Both the position numbers and the translations under genes were made by a program. Below, piece by piece: positions 1 to 11,870 of a stretch of DNA of 64,000 nucleotides. Each line of letters opens with the position of its first letter. Position 1 is the stretch's first letter. Source of the DNA: Mycogone perniciosa. Its lineage: Eukaryota; Ascomycota; Sordariomycetes; Hypocreales; Hypocreaceae. The notes beneath the pieces are model-generated. The model made no database searches. It saw only the letters and a program-made list of their open reading frames with translations, and was not told where the DNA came from. The stretch lies in contig JAOALB010000135.1 in assembly GCA_025331125.1 (NCBI GenBank), positions 62,001-126,000 on the forward strand, written 5' to 3'.

Positions 1-600
1 ATATCGATTGACACGCTGGACCTTCGCCTGTGGGCCACATTGTCGTCCTCTCCGTGACCTGGTCTCGAGGGCAGCTCAAGCCCATCATGCGAGAGCTAAA
101 GTGCCCAGGTGGTGCTTGGGTGTCCGCAGTGGTCGCTTCAGCGGGCTTCAGTGGGCGATGGGTGCCCAAAACAACTGCGGTCAAGTAGACGCAGCCAGTC
201 AGGCCCCACCCGGGGATCTTTGGGGAACGAGGCTGGGCCTCCAGGTAGGGCCGTACCTATTATTATTCTAGAGTCTAAAAACTCCCATGGCCATGTGTCC
301 TCACGAATAAACCATCTTCGCGGCCCGTGTGCCTTATTTCAACTATACCGAAGCAGACGAAAGGGACCACGCAACACTCGTACATCTTTTTCTCACCCCA
401 ATGCCTTGAGCCGTCGAGCGAGCATTCTGGCGGTATATCTCCATCGTCCTTGACACCGGCGCCCCCCTCCGCCAAGTCTACGTCACCCAAACAAGGGCAC
501 ACCGTTGGGCCTCTCCCTTTCCACGACCCCAGGCCTGGTACTTCTTCGACGCGCGGTAGAAGCTCGAGACACGACACACGAGAGATACATGCTTGACGAA
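1..600. other. Upstream region of the kinase gene
   Basis: No convincing gene. GC-rich, mixed-frame sequence upstream of the kinase start. The kinase reading frame stays open from an ATG at 505, but the translation before 601 does not resemble a kinase N-terminus. Most of this stretch is probably promoter and 5' leader, or the tail of a neighbour outside the window. Confidence 0.4.
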
Positions 601-3600
601 ATGGCCTCTCACGGGCATCGGATAGCCTCGCAGGTTCACCATCAGCAGCCCGGCTATGGTGCCCCAATGGCTCCTCCAGCTGTTGTCCCGCCGGCCGGGA
701 CATTTGCCCCCGGGACCAAGATCCAGGTCGGCAATCATCGCGTCCAGATCCAGAAATACCTTTCCGAGGGCGGCTTTGCCCATGTATATCTCGTCAAGAT
801 ACCCAAGCCCGTTGACGGGACCGATCTGGCCGTCTTGAAGCGGGTGGCTGTGCCCGACAAGGAGGCATTGCGGGGCATGCGTACTGAAGTCGAGACCATG
901 AAGCGACTGAAGGGGCACCGAGCTATCGTCAAGTACATCGATTCCCACGCGTCAGAGCTGAGCAGAGGAGGCTACGAAGTGTTCCTGCTGATGGAGTATT
1001 GCGATGGGGGCGGTCTGATCGACTTCATGAATACCCGATTGCAACACCGCCTCACCGAGCCCGAGATCTTGACCATCTTCGCCGATATTGCAGAGGGAGT
1101 TGCTTGCATGCACTACCTTAAACCGGCGCTGTTACACCGAGACCTCAAGGTCGAGAACGTCCTGATAACCAACGGCAGCCCTGGCAGGCGGTTCAAGCTC
1201 TGTGACTTTGGGTCTGCGGCTCCGCCACGGCCAGCGCCAACAACAGTTGTTGAATGCCGCTTGATGGATGAAGACGTTCAGAGGCATACAACGTTGCAAT
1301 ACCGAAGCCCCGAAATGATTGACGTCTACCGAAAACAACCTATCGATGAGAAGTCAGATATCTGGGCATTGGGTGTGCTGCTATACAAACTCTGCTACTA
1401 TACAACACCGTTCGAGGACCAGGGCCAGTTGGCGATTCTCAATGCGAGTTACAAATATCCCAACTATCCCGTCTTTTCAGACAGATTGAAGAAGTTGATT
1501 GGTACGGTATTCTCTAACTTGGCGTGAATCACTTGTGACTGACCTTGGCAGCTTCCATGTTAAGGGAGAACATGCAATCTAGACCCAACATCTATCAAGT
1601 CCTGAAAGAAGCTTGTGCCATGCAAGGCCGAGAAATCCCCATCCATGATGTCAGTATCACTGCTGCTTACAATTCGGATCAGGTGACTAACAAGCGTTCA
1701 GATATATGCAGGACGGGCACAACCTGAGGCACGAGCCAGTGAAACTGCTCAACCCGGAGAGAAGTCACAGCAAGCACCTGTCGTTGGAGCAGTCTTTTCG
1801 TCGGCTCCAGTGCAAGAGCAGCAAAACATTCCCGATATTGTGCCCATGAGAAGAGGCCGTCCAGCCGCATCCTCATCAGCGGGAAACCAAGCGCCCCCTG
1901 GAAAAATCACCAACGGCGACCCGTTTGTGGCCCTGGACGCAAAGGCCGATCGGAAGGTAGAAACGGATGAACTGTCTTCTCGGTTCCCTAGCTTGGACCA
2001 GTTCTCCCTGCTTCATGACCAGGGGTCATTCAACTTTGATTCTGCCCCGAACTCTCCCCCCCTGCAACAAGAACTAAGCCAGAAAATCACTGAACGGCTT
2101 GCCGACGAAGTGTTTGCATCCTCTCGAAATTCTGCGAATCCCAGTCCAACACCCCCAAGACCACAGACAGTCGCACCAGTCACCACATCAGTTGCCCCTC
2201 GTCCCGAGGTTTCTTCACAACATTCAGATAATGGTGCTTTGTCTAGACCTCCATCAATCATCTCGCATCCAACGATTAGCCGAGCACAGTCCATTATAAC
2301 TAACAATCCCGAGCTCAAGGCTATTGCCAATAAGACTGCTAACTCGTCTTACGTATCTACTGGGACAATGACTGAGGTGGCTTCTGAACAGCGACGAGGA
2401 AGAGAGGTGGATAGAAACAGCCGCCCTAGTGAGACGGAAAGTCGCCGCTTGTCTGGCCCGGTAGCACTGACAGGGCAAAATACTGCGAAACGGCAATCCA
2501 CTGGCAATTGGGTTGTGGTTGACCCAAGGTCCTCCTCCGTGAGCCAAAGCACCCTGGCTTCGTCCACCACCACATCATTGGATATTATCAGTTCCCAAGA
2601 AGACCTGATAGATATGGGGGCACGTTCCGGTGCCAGTCGGCAGCGACCTGCGAGCACTACCTATGAATCTAGCACACTGGAGTTTCTACGTGAGAGGGAA
2701 AACGCCTCAAAGCCCCCAAGTCGACAAGTCCAGCCGTTAAATCGACGCTCTTCATATCACCTACCCTTGCAGAACCCGGACAGTAACACTGCAAACAACA
2801 CTGGCGGTGTCAACTTGAAGGGCCAGGAGGTACCCAGAGGCAGGAGGGACACAGAACCAAAAGAACAAGATTGGGAGAATGTTAGCAGGCGACCTGATGC
2901 AGCAACAGCTAGCTCCAAAAATCTACTTGCGGGCAAGTTTGGCGATGCGTTCAAGCGTTTTGAGAACAATGCCCCGGTGGAGGCCGAGAGTGGCTCCAGG
3001 GCCTCATCTCCCCACAAGGATACGGGACATCGGGGGTTGACACCAATTGTGGGCTCTGAGGCTACAGGTGACCGAAGTGATGATGGGCTTGGTGAGGAGG
3101 AGCCCGACCAAATGACTGCGGAGATGAGGCGCGAAATGGAGCGCCGCAAACTGGAAGAGGAGGAGGCGAGGGTCGAGGCAGCACAGGCTGAGTATCGCAG
3201 ACGTATTGCTGAAGGCGGCTCCACATCGAAGCCAGTACCCGGACCCAAAAGTGCAGGCGCCGCTCGCGCTGCCAGTATACAGAATAGGGTCCAGAGCTTG
3301 TTGAATGAGGAGCAGAAGCCGCCAACTGCGCCGCGCACGGCTCAGGGCTACGGCAAATACACAGATGCTGCGCCAACATCAACTGAACCCGAGAAACCGC
3401 GTCCCGAGGTACGACGCAAGCCGGTGGTGGTTTCCAAACCACCAGCAGTGGATCCACGGCAAAGCGGCGAATCTCTCATCGATGTGCGGAGCCCCGTGGG
3501 AACTTCATCTGCAGCTGTGGTGGTAACGGCAAAGAACACAGGGAAGCCGGCAGCTCCCAAGAAGCCTGTTCACTTGAATAGTCTGCCCACGGGCGGCCGA

Positions 3601-3801
3601 CAACCTTCACCATCCAAGGCAAACCAAGGGTCCACGTTTGAACGCCTTATAGCGATCGACCTTCCAGGCCAACCCATGCTGGAAGTGACTTCGAGGGAGA
3701 GGGATAATTATATTGAGGACTTTACGAAACGCTTTCCAAGTCTAAGCACTATAGAACTGAGCCGGGCAGGCGGACAAGACAACGGAGGATCTCAGCGATG
3801 A
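601..3801 (+). CDS. Ark1/Prk1-family (NAK) serine/threonine protein kinase
   Basis: Exons 601-1501, 1552-1649 and 1702-3801 give about 1032 aa. The kinase domain covers roughly residues 45-330: a glycine loop with EGGFAHVY, the ATP lysine in AVLK (K80), HRDLK with catalytic D181, DFG at 202-204, and an activation segment with LQYRSPEMIDVY. The lack of a typical APE and the short catalytic region fit the NAK group (yeast Ark1, Prk1, Akl1; animal AAK1, GAK). These kinases phosphorylate endocytic adaptors and regulate cortical actin patches. The remaining 700 residues are Ser/Pro-rich and low-complexity with an acidic, arginine-rich coiled-coil-like stretch near 3110-3200, as in the fungal family. 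Intron 1 (50 nt) and intron 2 (1650-1701, GTCAGT..TGACTAAC..TTCAG) restore the conserved HDIYAGR join. The start at 601 has purine -3 and G +4; 505 and 589 are in-frame alternatives. Confidence 0.9.
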
Positions 3802-4132
3802 GGTTGTTGAGTACGAGAGCATGGTCTGAACATTTCACGAAACAACAAAGACATATATGCAAGCATATACAAGGAGTATTACGCTGGTCATGCAGCCGGT
3901 GATGGAAATAAAATCATTTCTTCTATTTTAGCAACTTAATACCAATACTTTCTAGATGGATCTGCTTCGTGTCTTGGGCATCTGTATAAAACCGGGGTTA
4001 TGCATCTAAGCGACACAGTAGACTTTCTTATCTTATCGCCATTTTTTTTTTCTGGAAAGCATTCACTGCTGCTGTATCTCAACCAGTCCAACCCGTCGTT
4101 CAACACAACACTTTTCAGCATACTCAGCAAAT
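3802..4132. promoter_or_regulatory. Intergenic spacer with promoter of the WD40 gene
   Basis: A 331-bp spacer between tandem plus-strand genes. It contains a T9 run near 4034 and a pyrimidine-rich, CAACAC-type leader just before the ATG at 4133. It must hold the terminator of the kinase gene and the promoter of the next one. I see no distinct factor site. Confidence 0.4.
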
Positions 4133-5626
4133 ATGGCCAAACGAAAGAGACAAGCGGTCACCATCAGCGAGCCTACTCTAGAGCCCGTACCGGCCAAGAA
4201 ATCAAAAGCATCCAAAGAAACCAAGCCGGCAGTGGCCAATGCTACAAAAGCTGTGGAGGAGACGATTCAAATCATCGCGGGTTCCTACGATCGAGTCCTC
4301 CATGGATTGACGGCAACAATTAAGGGCGACGAGGTGGAGTTTGCAGACACTTTCCTTTTCAATGCGCATTCTTCTGCCATACGATGCGTTGCGGTGTCTC
4401 CTCCCTCGGCGCCGATACCTGGACAGACGCAGAAGGTCTTGCTAGCGTCCGGAAGTACGGATGAGAAAATTCAGGTGTATAATTTGTCGGCGCATCCGCC
4501 GAGCAAGAAGAATCAAGATATGCTGGCCAGTGTAGCGCCGCGACCGATTCTGGAGAATTCGAAGAACAGGGAGCTGGGGACGTTGTTGCACCACGAGTCG
4601 ACTGTTACGGCGCTGCGGTTCCCCACGCGATCGAAGCTGTTGTCGTCGAGCGATGACTCGAACATTGCGGTCACGCGCACGAGAGATTGGTCGATGCTAA
4701 GCAATATCAAGACACCAAAGGCAAAGGCACAGGGTAGACCAAGCGGAGATACGGCACCGTTTGGGGGCACGCCGTCGGGCGTGAATGACTTTGCGATCCA
4801 CCCCAGCATGAAGTTGATGATTAGTGTGAGCAAGGGCGAGCGGTGCATGCGGTTGTGGAATTTGGTGACGGGCAAGAAGGCCGGTGTGTTGAGCTTCGGT
4901 CGGGAGATGTTGCAGGAGATTGGAGAGGGAAAACATTCTACTGGAGAAGCGAGGAGGGTGGTCTGGGGAACGGCAGATGGAGCGGATGAGTTTGCGGTGG
5001 GATTCGAGCGGGATGTTGTTGTCTTTGGCATGGACAGTGTGCCGAAGTGTCGCGTCATGCCGACTACGAAGGTCAAGATACATCAGTTCAGCTATGTGAC
5101 GCTAGATGAGGAGTCTGGACTCTCGTTGCTGGCAGTGGCAACCGAGGATGGCCGCATCCTTTTCTTCTCTACCCGATCGGACGACCTATCAAAACCGGAA
5201 GCAGAGACATCGGATAAGCCAAAGGGCAAGGAGAGGGAAAAGGAAGCCAAGGAACCAAGTCTTGCAGTCGCCAAGCTGGTCGGACACATCGGTGGAGCCA
5301 AAGATGGAGTCGTCTCCGGGCGAATTAAGGACTTTGTTGTGGCGCCGAGCACCTCCTCTCCGGGGACGTTGTATGTGGTGGGGGCAAGCAGCGATGGCAA
5401 GGTGAGGCTGTGGACGGTGCGGGTGGAGGAGCTCAAGAAGGCTTGCAGGAAGCCCGTGACAGAGCGACCAATAGGGAAGCTGAGGGGAGCGTACGAGACG
5501 AACAACCGCATCACCTGCATGGCGGCGTATTTGATGATCGCGCGACCTGAGGGGACGGAGGACAGTGAGGATGAGGGAGAGGAGGAAGAGGAGGACGGTG
5601 GTAATTCTGATTCCGAGAGTGAATAA
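4133..5626 (+). CDS. MAK11: Mak11/PAK1IP1-like WD40 protein, 60S ribosome assembly
   Basis: Intronless, 497 aa. The N-terminus is a basic, nuclear-signal-like segment (KRKR, KKSK) and then IIAGSYDRVLHGLTA, which matches the start of the Mak11 repeat region. WD-type blades follow: an AHSSAIRCVAV block, a STDEKIQVYNL strand, a HESTVTALRFP block and a KGERCMRLWNLVTGKK blade; later a SSDGKVRLWTVRVEEL blade. The C-terminus is a Glu/Asp run typical of nucleolar proteins. Mak11 acts with Rlp24 in pre-60S assembly in yeast; its animal homologue is PAK1IP1. An insertion rich in charged residues (about 345-385) separates late blades. The start has a good context (caaatATGG). Alternative: another nucleolar WD40 protein, but the N-terminal blade order favours Mak11. 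Confidence 0.85.
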   Translation: MAKRKRQAVTISEPTLEPVPAKKSKASKETKPAVANATKAVEETIQIIAGSYDRVLHGLTATIKGDEVEFADTFLFNAHSSAIRCVAVSPPSAPIPGQTQKVLLASGSTDEKIQVYNLSAHPPSKKNQDMLASVAPRPILENSKNRELGTLLHHESTVTALRFPTRSKLLSSSDDSNIAVTRTRDWSMLSNIKTPKAKAQGRPSGDTAPFGGTPSGVNDFAIHPSMKLMISVSKGERCMRLWNLVTGKKAGVLSFGREMLQEIGEGKHSTGEARRVVWGTADGADEFAVGFERDVVVFGMDSVPKCRVMPTTKVKIHQFSYVTLDEESGLSLLAVATEDGRILFFSTRSDDLSKPEAETSDKPKGKEREKEAKEPSLAVAKLVGHIGGAKDGVVSGRIKDFVVAPSTSSPGTLYVVGASSDGKVRLWTVRVEELKKACRKPVTERPIGKLRGAYETNNRITCMAAYLMIARPEGTEDSEDEGEEEEEDGGNSDSESE

Positions 5627-6906
5627 CCTGGAGGACAGGCAGACATTGGATGAGACGCATGGTACGAATGCCTGGAGTGACGAAACCGGGATCTTGAGAG
5701 TACTATCATAATGTTTTTAACACGGCTATGCATCCTGGGCTTATTTGCTTCCCCTCTCGTAATATTTGTCCGCCTCGCTTGATGTTGCATCCGGGGGTTA
5801 CCTTCGCGTAGAGATCCTGGCAGCAGTGTACGAGTATGCACGTTGAACTTTGGGCTGGAGACGACATGATGCACATCAAGGCGAGAAGTGAGGCGACAGA
5901 CCACGAATAGCAGGAGATGATGTGTTCTGCAAAAAGCATGTAATATACGAAGTATGTACTCCGTGACGACTCACCAGCTGCCACACATGATAGTGGCTGT
6001 CTGCTGTGAACACAGAGGTTGTGTTTGTGTTTGACTGTTGTTGGAGAAGCTGTTGGCGACGTGGGGTCGGCTTGGCCACTCGGCTTCTGCCCTCCCCTCA
6101 CTCAGTACCTTGGTGGTACTAGTACCTCGCTTCAGTGCTTATAGTAGCTAGCCCGGTGCGGAGAAGAGCCAGAAGAAGAAGTCATCGTGACGGGCGGGAG
6201 AATTCAGCAGTCACATGCCGCTGTGATCAGAGCTAGTGATTGGAAATGTGGCGCTATTGACTGGGTTGACTTGAGCGCCTGGCGGTCGGTAGGGTTGCAT
6301 TCCCTGCGACGTACGAATATAATATACTGTACATGTATACTTTGTATGTGTAATAGCAATTACTATGTTGCAAAGTACGCGCGGACGGCCTTGATTTTTT
6401 TTTGTTGGGATGAGGTGAGAAGACTGGAGTGAGCTGAGGTGAGCATGTGAACTGGACATGTGAACATGGAGAGACTTGTGGAGTTGACTCGGAGTATTAC
6501 TTCGTATACAAGGGTGTTGACTTCATCTAAATCTTAAGGCACCTACCTAAACTTCTGCCCTCCATCCTCTTCCTCTTCCTCTTCCTCTCCCTCTGTATCT
6601 CCACTCTCGTCTTTCTACACATACAATTGTGTAACCACCTCGTTGGTGATTAGCCCAATTAGCATCTCGTGATCGCGGATCCCTTGCGTCGGCATCGTTG
6701 CACCATCGACCCCGGACTATCGCCACATTCCATTCGGTCCCGCAGCAAAACAGAAGCAATTCTTTTGTCTCACGCGACTCCCTGTGCATTCCAGCTCGGC
6801 GCTTCGAGGCCATTGCTGAGTGAGTGTACATCGTTATCTCTAGGATATAAGACGAATCTTGTTTTCAAACTATACAATCAAAGTCTCAAGAAGCTCCGTC
6901 GCAGCC
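5627..6906. promoter_or_regulatory. Long intergenic region upstream of the INSIG gene
   Basis: No supported gene in 1.28 kb. It includes a TACGAAGTA..TACTCCGT motif pair near 5945-5963, an A/T-rich stretch at 6300-6420, and a CTCTTC/CTCTTCC pyrimidine microsatellite at about 6565-6595. The last is typical of fungal promoters and 5' leaders. The INSIG leader probably begins downstream of that tract. Confidence 0.45.
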
Positions 6907-8189
6907 ATGGCAGACGACGGTCCTCCGTTGCTACGGCCAATCCCTCGACGACCCTTCGCCTTCGACATTAAGAGTCCCACGCCACCCCAAGACGACGACT
7001 ACGACAGCGAAGCCCAACAGCGCGAAGAACAAGATCTCCTGCTCGCCAGGTTCCGCAGGGACCTCTCGTCCGCTGGCTTCCTCGGCGCGCACAGCTACTC
7101 CCCTCCTGACTCGACCACGTCGCTCAGCCGGCCCCAGTCGTACATGAACCTCACGTCATCTACACTGGCTGGAATTTACAAGCCTACAACGTCTACTCAT
7201 GATGATGACAACGACCGCTCGGAGCTGCATACACCCTGGGGGACCGGCGCGGAGACGCCTGTGAAGAGAAGGCCTAGCATCAATGAGGCGACGTATGAGC
7301 TCATGTGCGATCGATCGCAGCCCTTACGCCGCCGCCGCTCGTCGTACAACACTGCTGAATCAACGCCAATACAGCACCACTACAGCACAGTCAGCATGGT
7401 GTTCTCATTATCGACACGCGCGGCGCTACTTTTCGTGCTAGGCGTTGGGTATGGCATGCTGGTCACGCGGTTCCACAAGGAGCAGGGTTTAGGCGGACCG
7501 CTGGCCGACCACGGCAGCACCGCAGAATCAGGGTTTAATCGCAATTATCTTGCCTTCTGGGGAGCTTCGGGGGTCATTATAGGTGCGCTGCAGCCTTGGT
7601 TTGACAAGGTCTGGGAGGATGTATTTGGACCTGAAGAGGAGGATGCGGTAAACAACGGCGCAGGCATATCAAGTAAGGATACCGAGGCAGGCACGGATTG
7701 GGCGTTAGTGATGAGAGCCATTGGGGCCTTTGTGGGTATAGTGTTTGCGATAGTGAGTATCCTGTCTTGTTTCTCGGATTCTGGTGTTACACATGCTAAT
7801 GTGCCCCCCAACAGCGCAAACTATCTTGGACGTCCACAATGCAGCTCTCTGCGACGTTGGCACTCGCCAATCCCCTATTGTGGTGGATCATCGATCGCTC
7901 CACGCCTGGCTTCGTCCTATCTTCAGGAGTCGGGCTGACTGGGTCTATTTTGCTTCTCGGCGTCAATCCTGAGATGATGCCCACGCCGTCTAGTCCGCTC
8001 AGCCATAATTCATCCACAGGACCTGACCCGCTACTACTCGGTGGTCTGGCCAGCCAAGAGACGGTTGAGACGGGTGTGTGGATGCTAAGTGTGCTGTTCT
8101 GCGGCTGTTTATGCTTCGGAAACATTGGTAGGAGACTTAGCTGGAGTAAATCCGCGGTTGCCCGAGGTCGTTGGGGAGGACTGCGGTAG
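6907..8189 (+). CDS. INSIG domain ER membrane protein (sterol regulation)
   Basis: Exons 6907-7752 and 7815-8189 encode about 406 aa. The first 155 residues are hydrophilic, rich in Ser/Arg/Asp and probably cytosolic (RRPS and RRRSS sites look phosphorylatable). The membrane domain follows: a helix from VFSLSTRAALLFVLGVGYGML, a NYLAFWGASGVIIGALQPWFD segment typical of INSIG, a third around WALVMRAIGAFVGIVFAI, then LANPLLWWIIDRSTPGF and two C-terminal helices. The intron (62 nt, GTGAGT..CAACAG) falls in the third helix and keeps frame: FAI joins RKLSW. INSIG proteins bind HMG-CoA reductase and, in animals, SCAP; fission yeast Ins1 and Aspergillus InsA regulate HMG-CoA reductase. The ATG at 6907 has an ideal context (gcagccATGG); an in-frame ATG at 6859 is less likely. 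Confidence 0.88.
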
Positions 8190-8595
8190 ATGAAGGTCCT
8201 TGTATGGACTTGGATGCCTATCATGGGGGGGAAAGTCGGGAATTGACGATTCGGTTTCTTTGGTTCAATCATGTATAACAATGAACTGGGTTTGGGCACG
8301 AGCGAACGGTATTCAACGAAACGCACATGTACTTTTAACGTGTTGATGGCGCGGGAACGAATGGATGGCAGAGCATAGCCTTACTTGTGAGATGGGGAAA
8401 CATTGACCAAGGGGCAACAAATACAAATATATCATGTATAACATGGCGTTTTCGAATTCATATCATAAAGTACTCTCTGACCCAAATGGCTTCTAGCTGT
8501 AGTAGTATTCCTAAATGGCGGTTTGTTGTTATTATTTTTTTCGTTGAACTGTGTTATTCCCTGATTAAAGTAGCGAGAAAGAGATGATATTGTGG
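8190..8595. other. Convergent intergenic region
   Basis: A 406-bp spacer between the convergent 3' ends of the INSIG gene and the minus-strand small gene. It is AT-rich, with T-runs and AATAAA-like stretches suited to two opposed poly(A) regions. No gene seen. Confidence 0.4.
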
Positions 8596-9092
8596 TTATT
8601 GTGGCAGGGCATCGACAACCGCCTTGGACGTGTTCTTGATCTCGGGAGTGACGTCGACCGTAATGCCCATCATGGCCATCAGGATTGGCGGGCCGGAGAC
8701 CATCTGATCAATGGTAATGGAACGCGTGAGCACATCTGTCATGATACCCAGAGCCGCCTTGTCGCGATCGGAAGCTAAACACCAGTCGCATCAGTAAAAA
8801 CCACCTTTACACCGCAACGACTATTCCGCAGTAGTAGGAAGAGCGGGGGGGAGAGGGGCGTACACTCCAGCTTAATCTGATCAGGATACTTCAGGGCCTT
8901 TCCCTCGCGGATGTTGTCGATCTCGGAGAGCATGTAATCGGTGCGCTTGACAAAGTCCCAGATGTGGAACAAGCCGGGGTCTACGCTCTGGGGGTTCCAT
9001 TTGGGATGTGTCTCGACGGCGTTGATGAGGTCTGTGATTTTGGAGGCCAGAATGGCGCGGACCTCTGCGGAGGGCATGACTTCTAAAGACAT
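8596..9092 (-). CDS. Conserved small protein of unknown function
   Basis: Two exons on the minus strand, 9092-8864 and 8774-8596, give 135 aa. The intron (89 nt) has GTACGC at its 5' end and ends in TTTAG. It joins the frame at ...KLE-SSDRDK. The protein is soluble, mostly helical, without signal peptide or membrane segment. It contains the stretches AEVRAILASKITDLINAV and FHIWDFVKRTDYMLSEID and ends in SKAVVDALPQ. I do not recognise the family. The even hydrophobic pattern, good splice sites and a clear start (gaaaATGTC, with a leader rich in CAACA-type repeats) support a real gene. It is convergent with the INSIG gene. Confidence 0.75.
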
Positions 9093-10098
9093 TTTCTTTT
9101 GGTGTTTTGGGTTTCAAGTATTGGAGTGTTGATGTCGTGAGAGTTGGGAGTTGGGAGTTGGTGGGAGGCTGTTGGTGTTGGATGTTAGTTGGGCGGAGCG
9201 AAGAGTTTAGGGGATATTTATTATAATAGTACTCCGTACTTCGTACTATGAAGTAGTATATAATTGGGGGTTGGAAAAAGCAATTATTGAGTGGCAGAAA
9301 CTGAGATGATTTACATTGCCACGTACGAAGTACTTCGTACGTATCATCTGAGGTGGTGACGATGTGCTTGGTGATGATCACGATGACGCAACTGGTCGAA
9401 GAGTATTAGCAAATCCATTAACAGAGACGCGTCTGTTTCGCTCCGTTTTCGTGTCTGACGCGTTTACGGAGTGCAAATATCTCCGTACAGCTTCAACTTA
9501 TACGGGGTATTGTGGAGCACCAAACGTTCAAACGCCCGCCTCGTCATCCGCCATCAGCTTCAGTATGCCCGGGATACTCCATTTTAGAGGTTCGTTTTGC
9601 GTGGTTAGAGGAGAGACTCATCCGACTTGTTGCTTAATCCAGCGAGTGTTGTCGGTGTATTCTTCTCAACTCATCAATATTGCTCCCGATGACAACCATG
9701 GCTTTCTCTTCTTCACGTCTCGACCTCCAACACTGTCATGATTCCAGTTGGCAATTTTACTAACACATCGGCAATCAAGTCAAAGCATTCCTTTTCTCGA
9801 CATCAGTTGTGATCAATAGTATCTGTATCTATCTAATCTAAGATCCGAATTCGGCCGAGCGATCAGCCCACGTCAGATAAGATTCCCAAATTGGAAGAAA
9901 AATATCAACGCATCCCACCCACACCACAAATGCTTCGGTTTCTCGCATTTATGCCTCCGAAGTTTAGTTTGCACCACTGACATGTAAACCTTGACAAACT
10001 TATCAAATACGTATGGGGCCGAACCATGCGGGAATTAAAAAAAAGAGAGGAATCTGCAAAAAAACAACTCCACACCTAATACCAACTCTCCACATCAC
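9093..10098. other. Intergenic region with perfect 22-bp palindrome
   Basis: No supported gene. The first 200 bp are the probable promoter of the minus-strand small gene. A perfect 22-bp palindrome built from TACGAAGTA lies at 9321-9342, and a related AGTACTCCGTACTTCGTAC stretch at 9228-9246. A short open frame at 9364-9741 has no recognisable features, and I treat it as chance. Confidence 0.4.
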
Positions 10099-10207
10099 GG
10101 GTCTGGCCGGGGATTGAGCCCGGGACCTCTCGCAAATGAGCTGTAGGGTTTATATGCTTTTTGAAGGCATTCCCTAAGCGAGAATCATACCACTAGACCA
10201 CCAGACC
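10099..10207 (-). tRNA. tRNA-Pro(AGG) with a 37-nt intron
   Basis: Reading the minus strand, the 7-bp acceptor stem GGTCTGG (10207-10201) pairs with CCAGACC (10106-10100), with C as discriminator. The D arm carries the A box (GGTCTAGTGG). The anticodon stem CTCGC pairs with GCGAG, and the loop reads TT-AGG-G-T, giving anticodon AGG at 10175-10173. The intron runs from 10171 to 10135, after position 37, the canonical place. The T arm is GGTCCCGGGCTCAATCCC (B box). The mature length is 72 nt. T-runs on the transcribed strand about 35 and 55 nt downstream (10064-10058 and 10044-10037) could terminate Pol III. Confidence 0.93.
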
Positions 10208-11870
10208 GAGCAAGGCGAGTTGAGATGCTTCGATGGAGACGGGGCCCGGTTAGGTCACCTTGAGTAGCATGGATACCGGCGAGATGGCGAGATGATTAGA
10301 CATTGTTAGATACGAAGTCCCTCATGCTCGAATATTACTAAAGCAGCCTTTCACAATGGGTGTGACCTGCATTGTGGCATTATGGTGAGCCTCTCGTGTG
10401 AAGTACAACATACGAAGTATTGCAAGTACAGCTTGTTCGTTTTGGCAACGAGCTGAAAGCAGTCATGTCTCCAGTACCAATATGGGCTGACGGCACTTCA
10501 GCGCATGAGGTGTCATGGCCGACGATTGATAGGCTGGCTAAGAATGTACTCACGGCATGTGGCATGCATCATTGCGTACACGATTATAGTCACTTACAGC
10601 GACACCCGCAACGTAGATGATGATTGCCGTTTCCGATATGCCCAGACTAGTATTTCGTAGCTGAGGCTTGCTGGTCTTGCTTGTCATGATGTCTTTGATC
10701 TCGCAGAATTAGTCAGGGTCCTGGGCAGAACACCATCAATGTGTGCCATGCATCTGGTCACAAACACCACCTCGTCATGGATCGACAGAAGGATTTTCTT
10801 TGCCCTCGATATCGGTCCTGGATCTGACTCGGATTGAGATTGGACAGCAGCCCCTCACAAGCTTGGGCACCACTATGGACAGAAGTGATGACGATTAGAA
10901 CCCTGATTATCGCCACCAGCATCTCTTTTGGGCCTCCCTGCCTGCGGGGTTCGTTCGACGTGGAGGTTTTTAGTGGGTTTTAACATGCGAATAAATTGCA
11001 GTGATATGAACCATCTTCCGGATTGGATTATGAGATGATCACTTTGCAGTAGCGTGTGCAATGTGCGTAACTCATTCAGGGTCTTTATATATTGTATGCG
11101 TAGCTCTTGGCTACACTCTGATTGCCCACATTTTGATGTGAATAAAAAAATAGTATATGTTCTGGGCTCTGTGGTATAGTAATATTTTCTATTATTCAAT
11201 CATGACGGTTGACGTCAGTTCTGATGCTACGGAACCCACTCCGTAAACTATCCGCTTTGTTGGTGTCATTCCGCAAGGGAACTTGCTGTATAGGTAGCAT
11301 TGAACTCTATAACATGAACCTTTGCAAAATCACGCATTACCATTGTCATTACTACCTCAAAGCAACAAATTCACACCAGTTTAGCTACCTTGATGGTTTC
11401 TGTATTATAGATGTTATCCACATGCATAAGTATATATATATGTATCTCCTTGCTCAGGCCCCTGGTCATAATCACGCCTAAAGTGAAGATGTATGACGCT
11501 CTGTCTCTTCTAGCGCCGCGGCCAAACATAACCGTCTTTTGGCCCGACTCTACTTTGTATGTGTGCACGCCAACGTCCCTCCCCGTTAGATGCCCGCCAC
11601 AGACGCCGCATACTTTATCGCGGTCCCTTCATTTAAGCCTTCCGATGGATCTCGAATCCGCGGCATCATACGATCGATACCTTGACCTAGCCCAAAACGA
11701 CGCCCTCGGACCAATTCGACGAATTGGCGCGCGATCGGTTATAAGACGCCGTCTTGTCATATCAAGCCGACACCAGACCCGATAACTACAAAGTATACGA
11801 GCGGGGAAAGCGACAGTATAACCCGATATCACGCCATATAATAACTCGGGGCCTGTGGCCCGAGGCGCTC
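10208..11870. other. Intergenic region and promoter of the RING/LON gene
   Basis: No supported gene in 1.66 kb. Several open frames of 60-125 codons have no domain, no codon bias and overlapping partners on the other strand. A CRE-like TTGACGTCAG lies near 11209. The last 250 bp turn GC-rich with TTATAAGACG near 11740 and are the likely core promoter of the downstream gene. Confidence 0.4.

Noticed and set aside
2757..3338. 193-codon antisense frame inside the kinase gene
   Set aside because: Low-complexity Ser/Leu translation opposite a Ser/Pro-rich coding stretch; no start context or homology.
5092..5904. 270-codon open frame antisense to the WD40 gene
   Set aside because: Shadow of the GC-biased third positions of the real gene; Ser/Pro/Leu-rich translation without domain.
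10873..11199. 108-codon minus-strand frame between the tRNA and the RING/LON gene
   Set aside because: No recognisable motif, no splice extension, and AT-rich upstream without a leader-like sequence.
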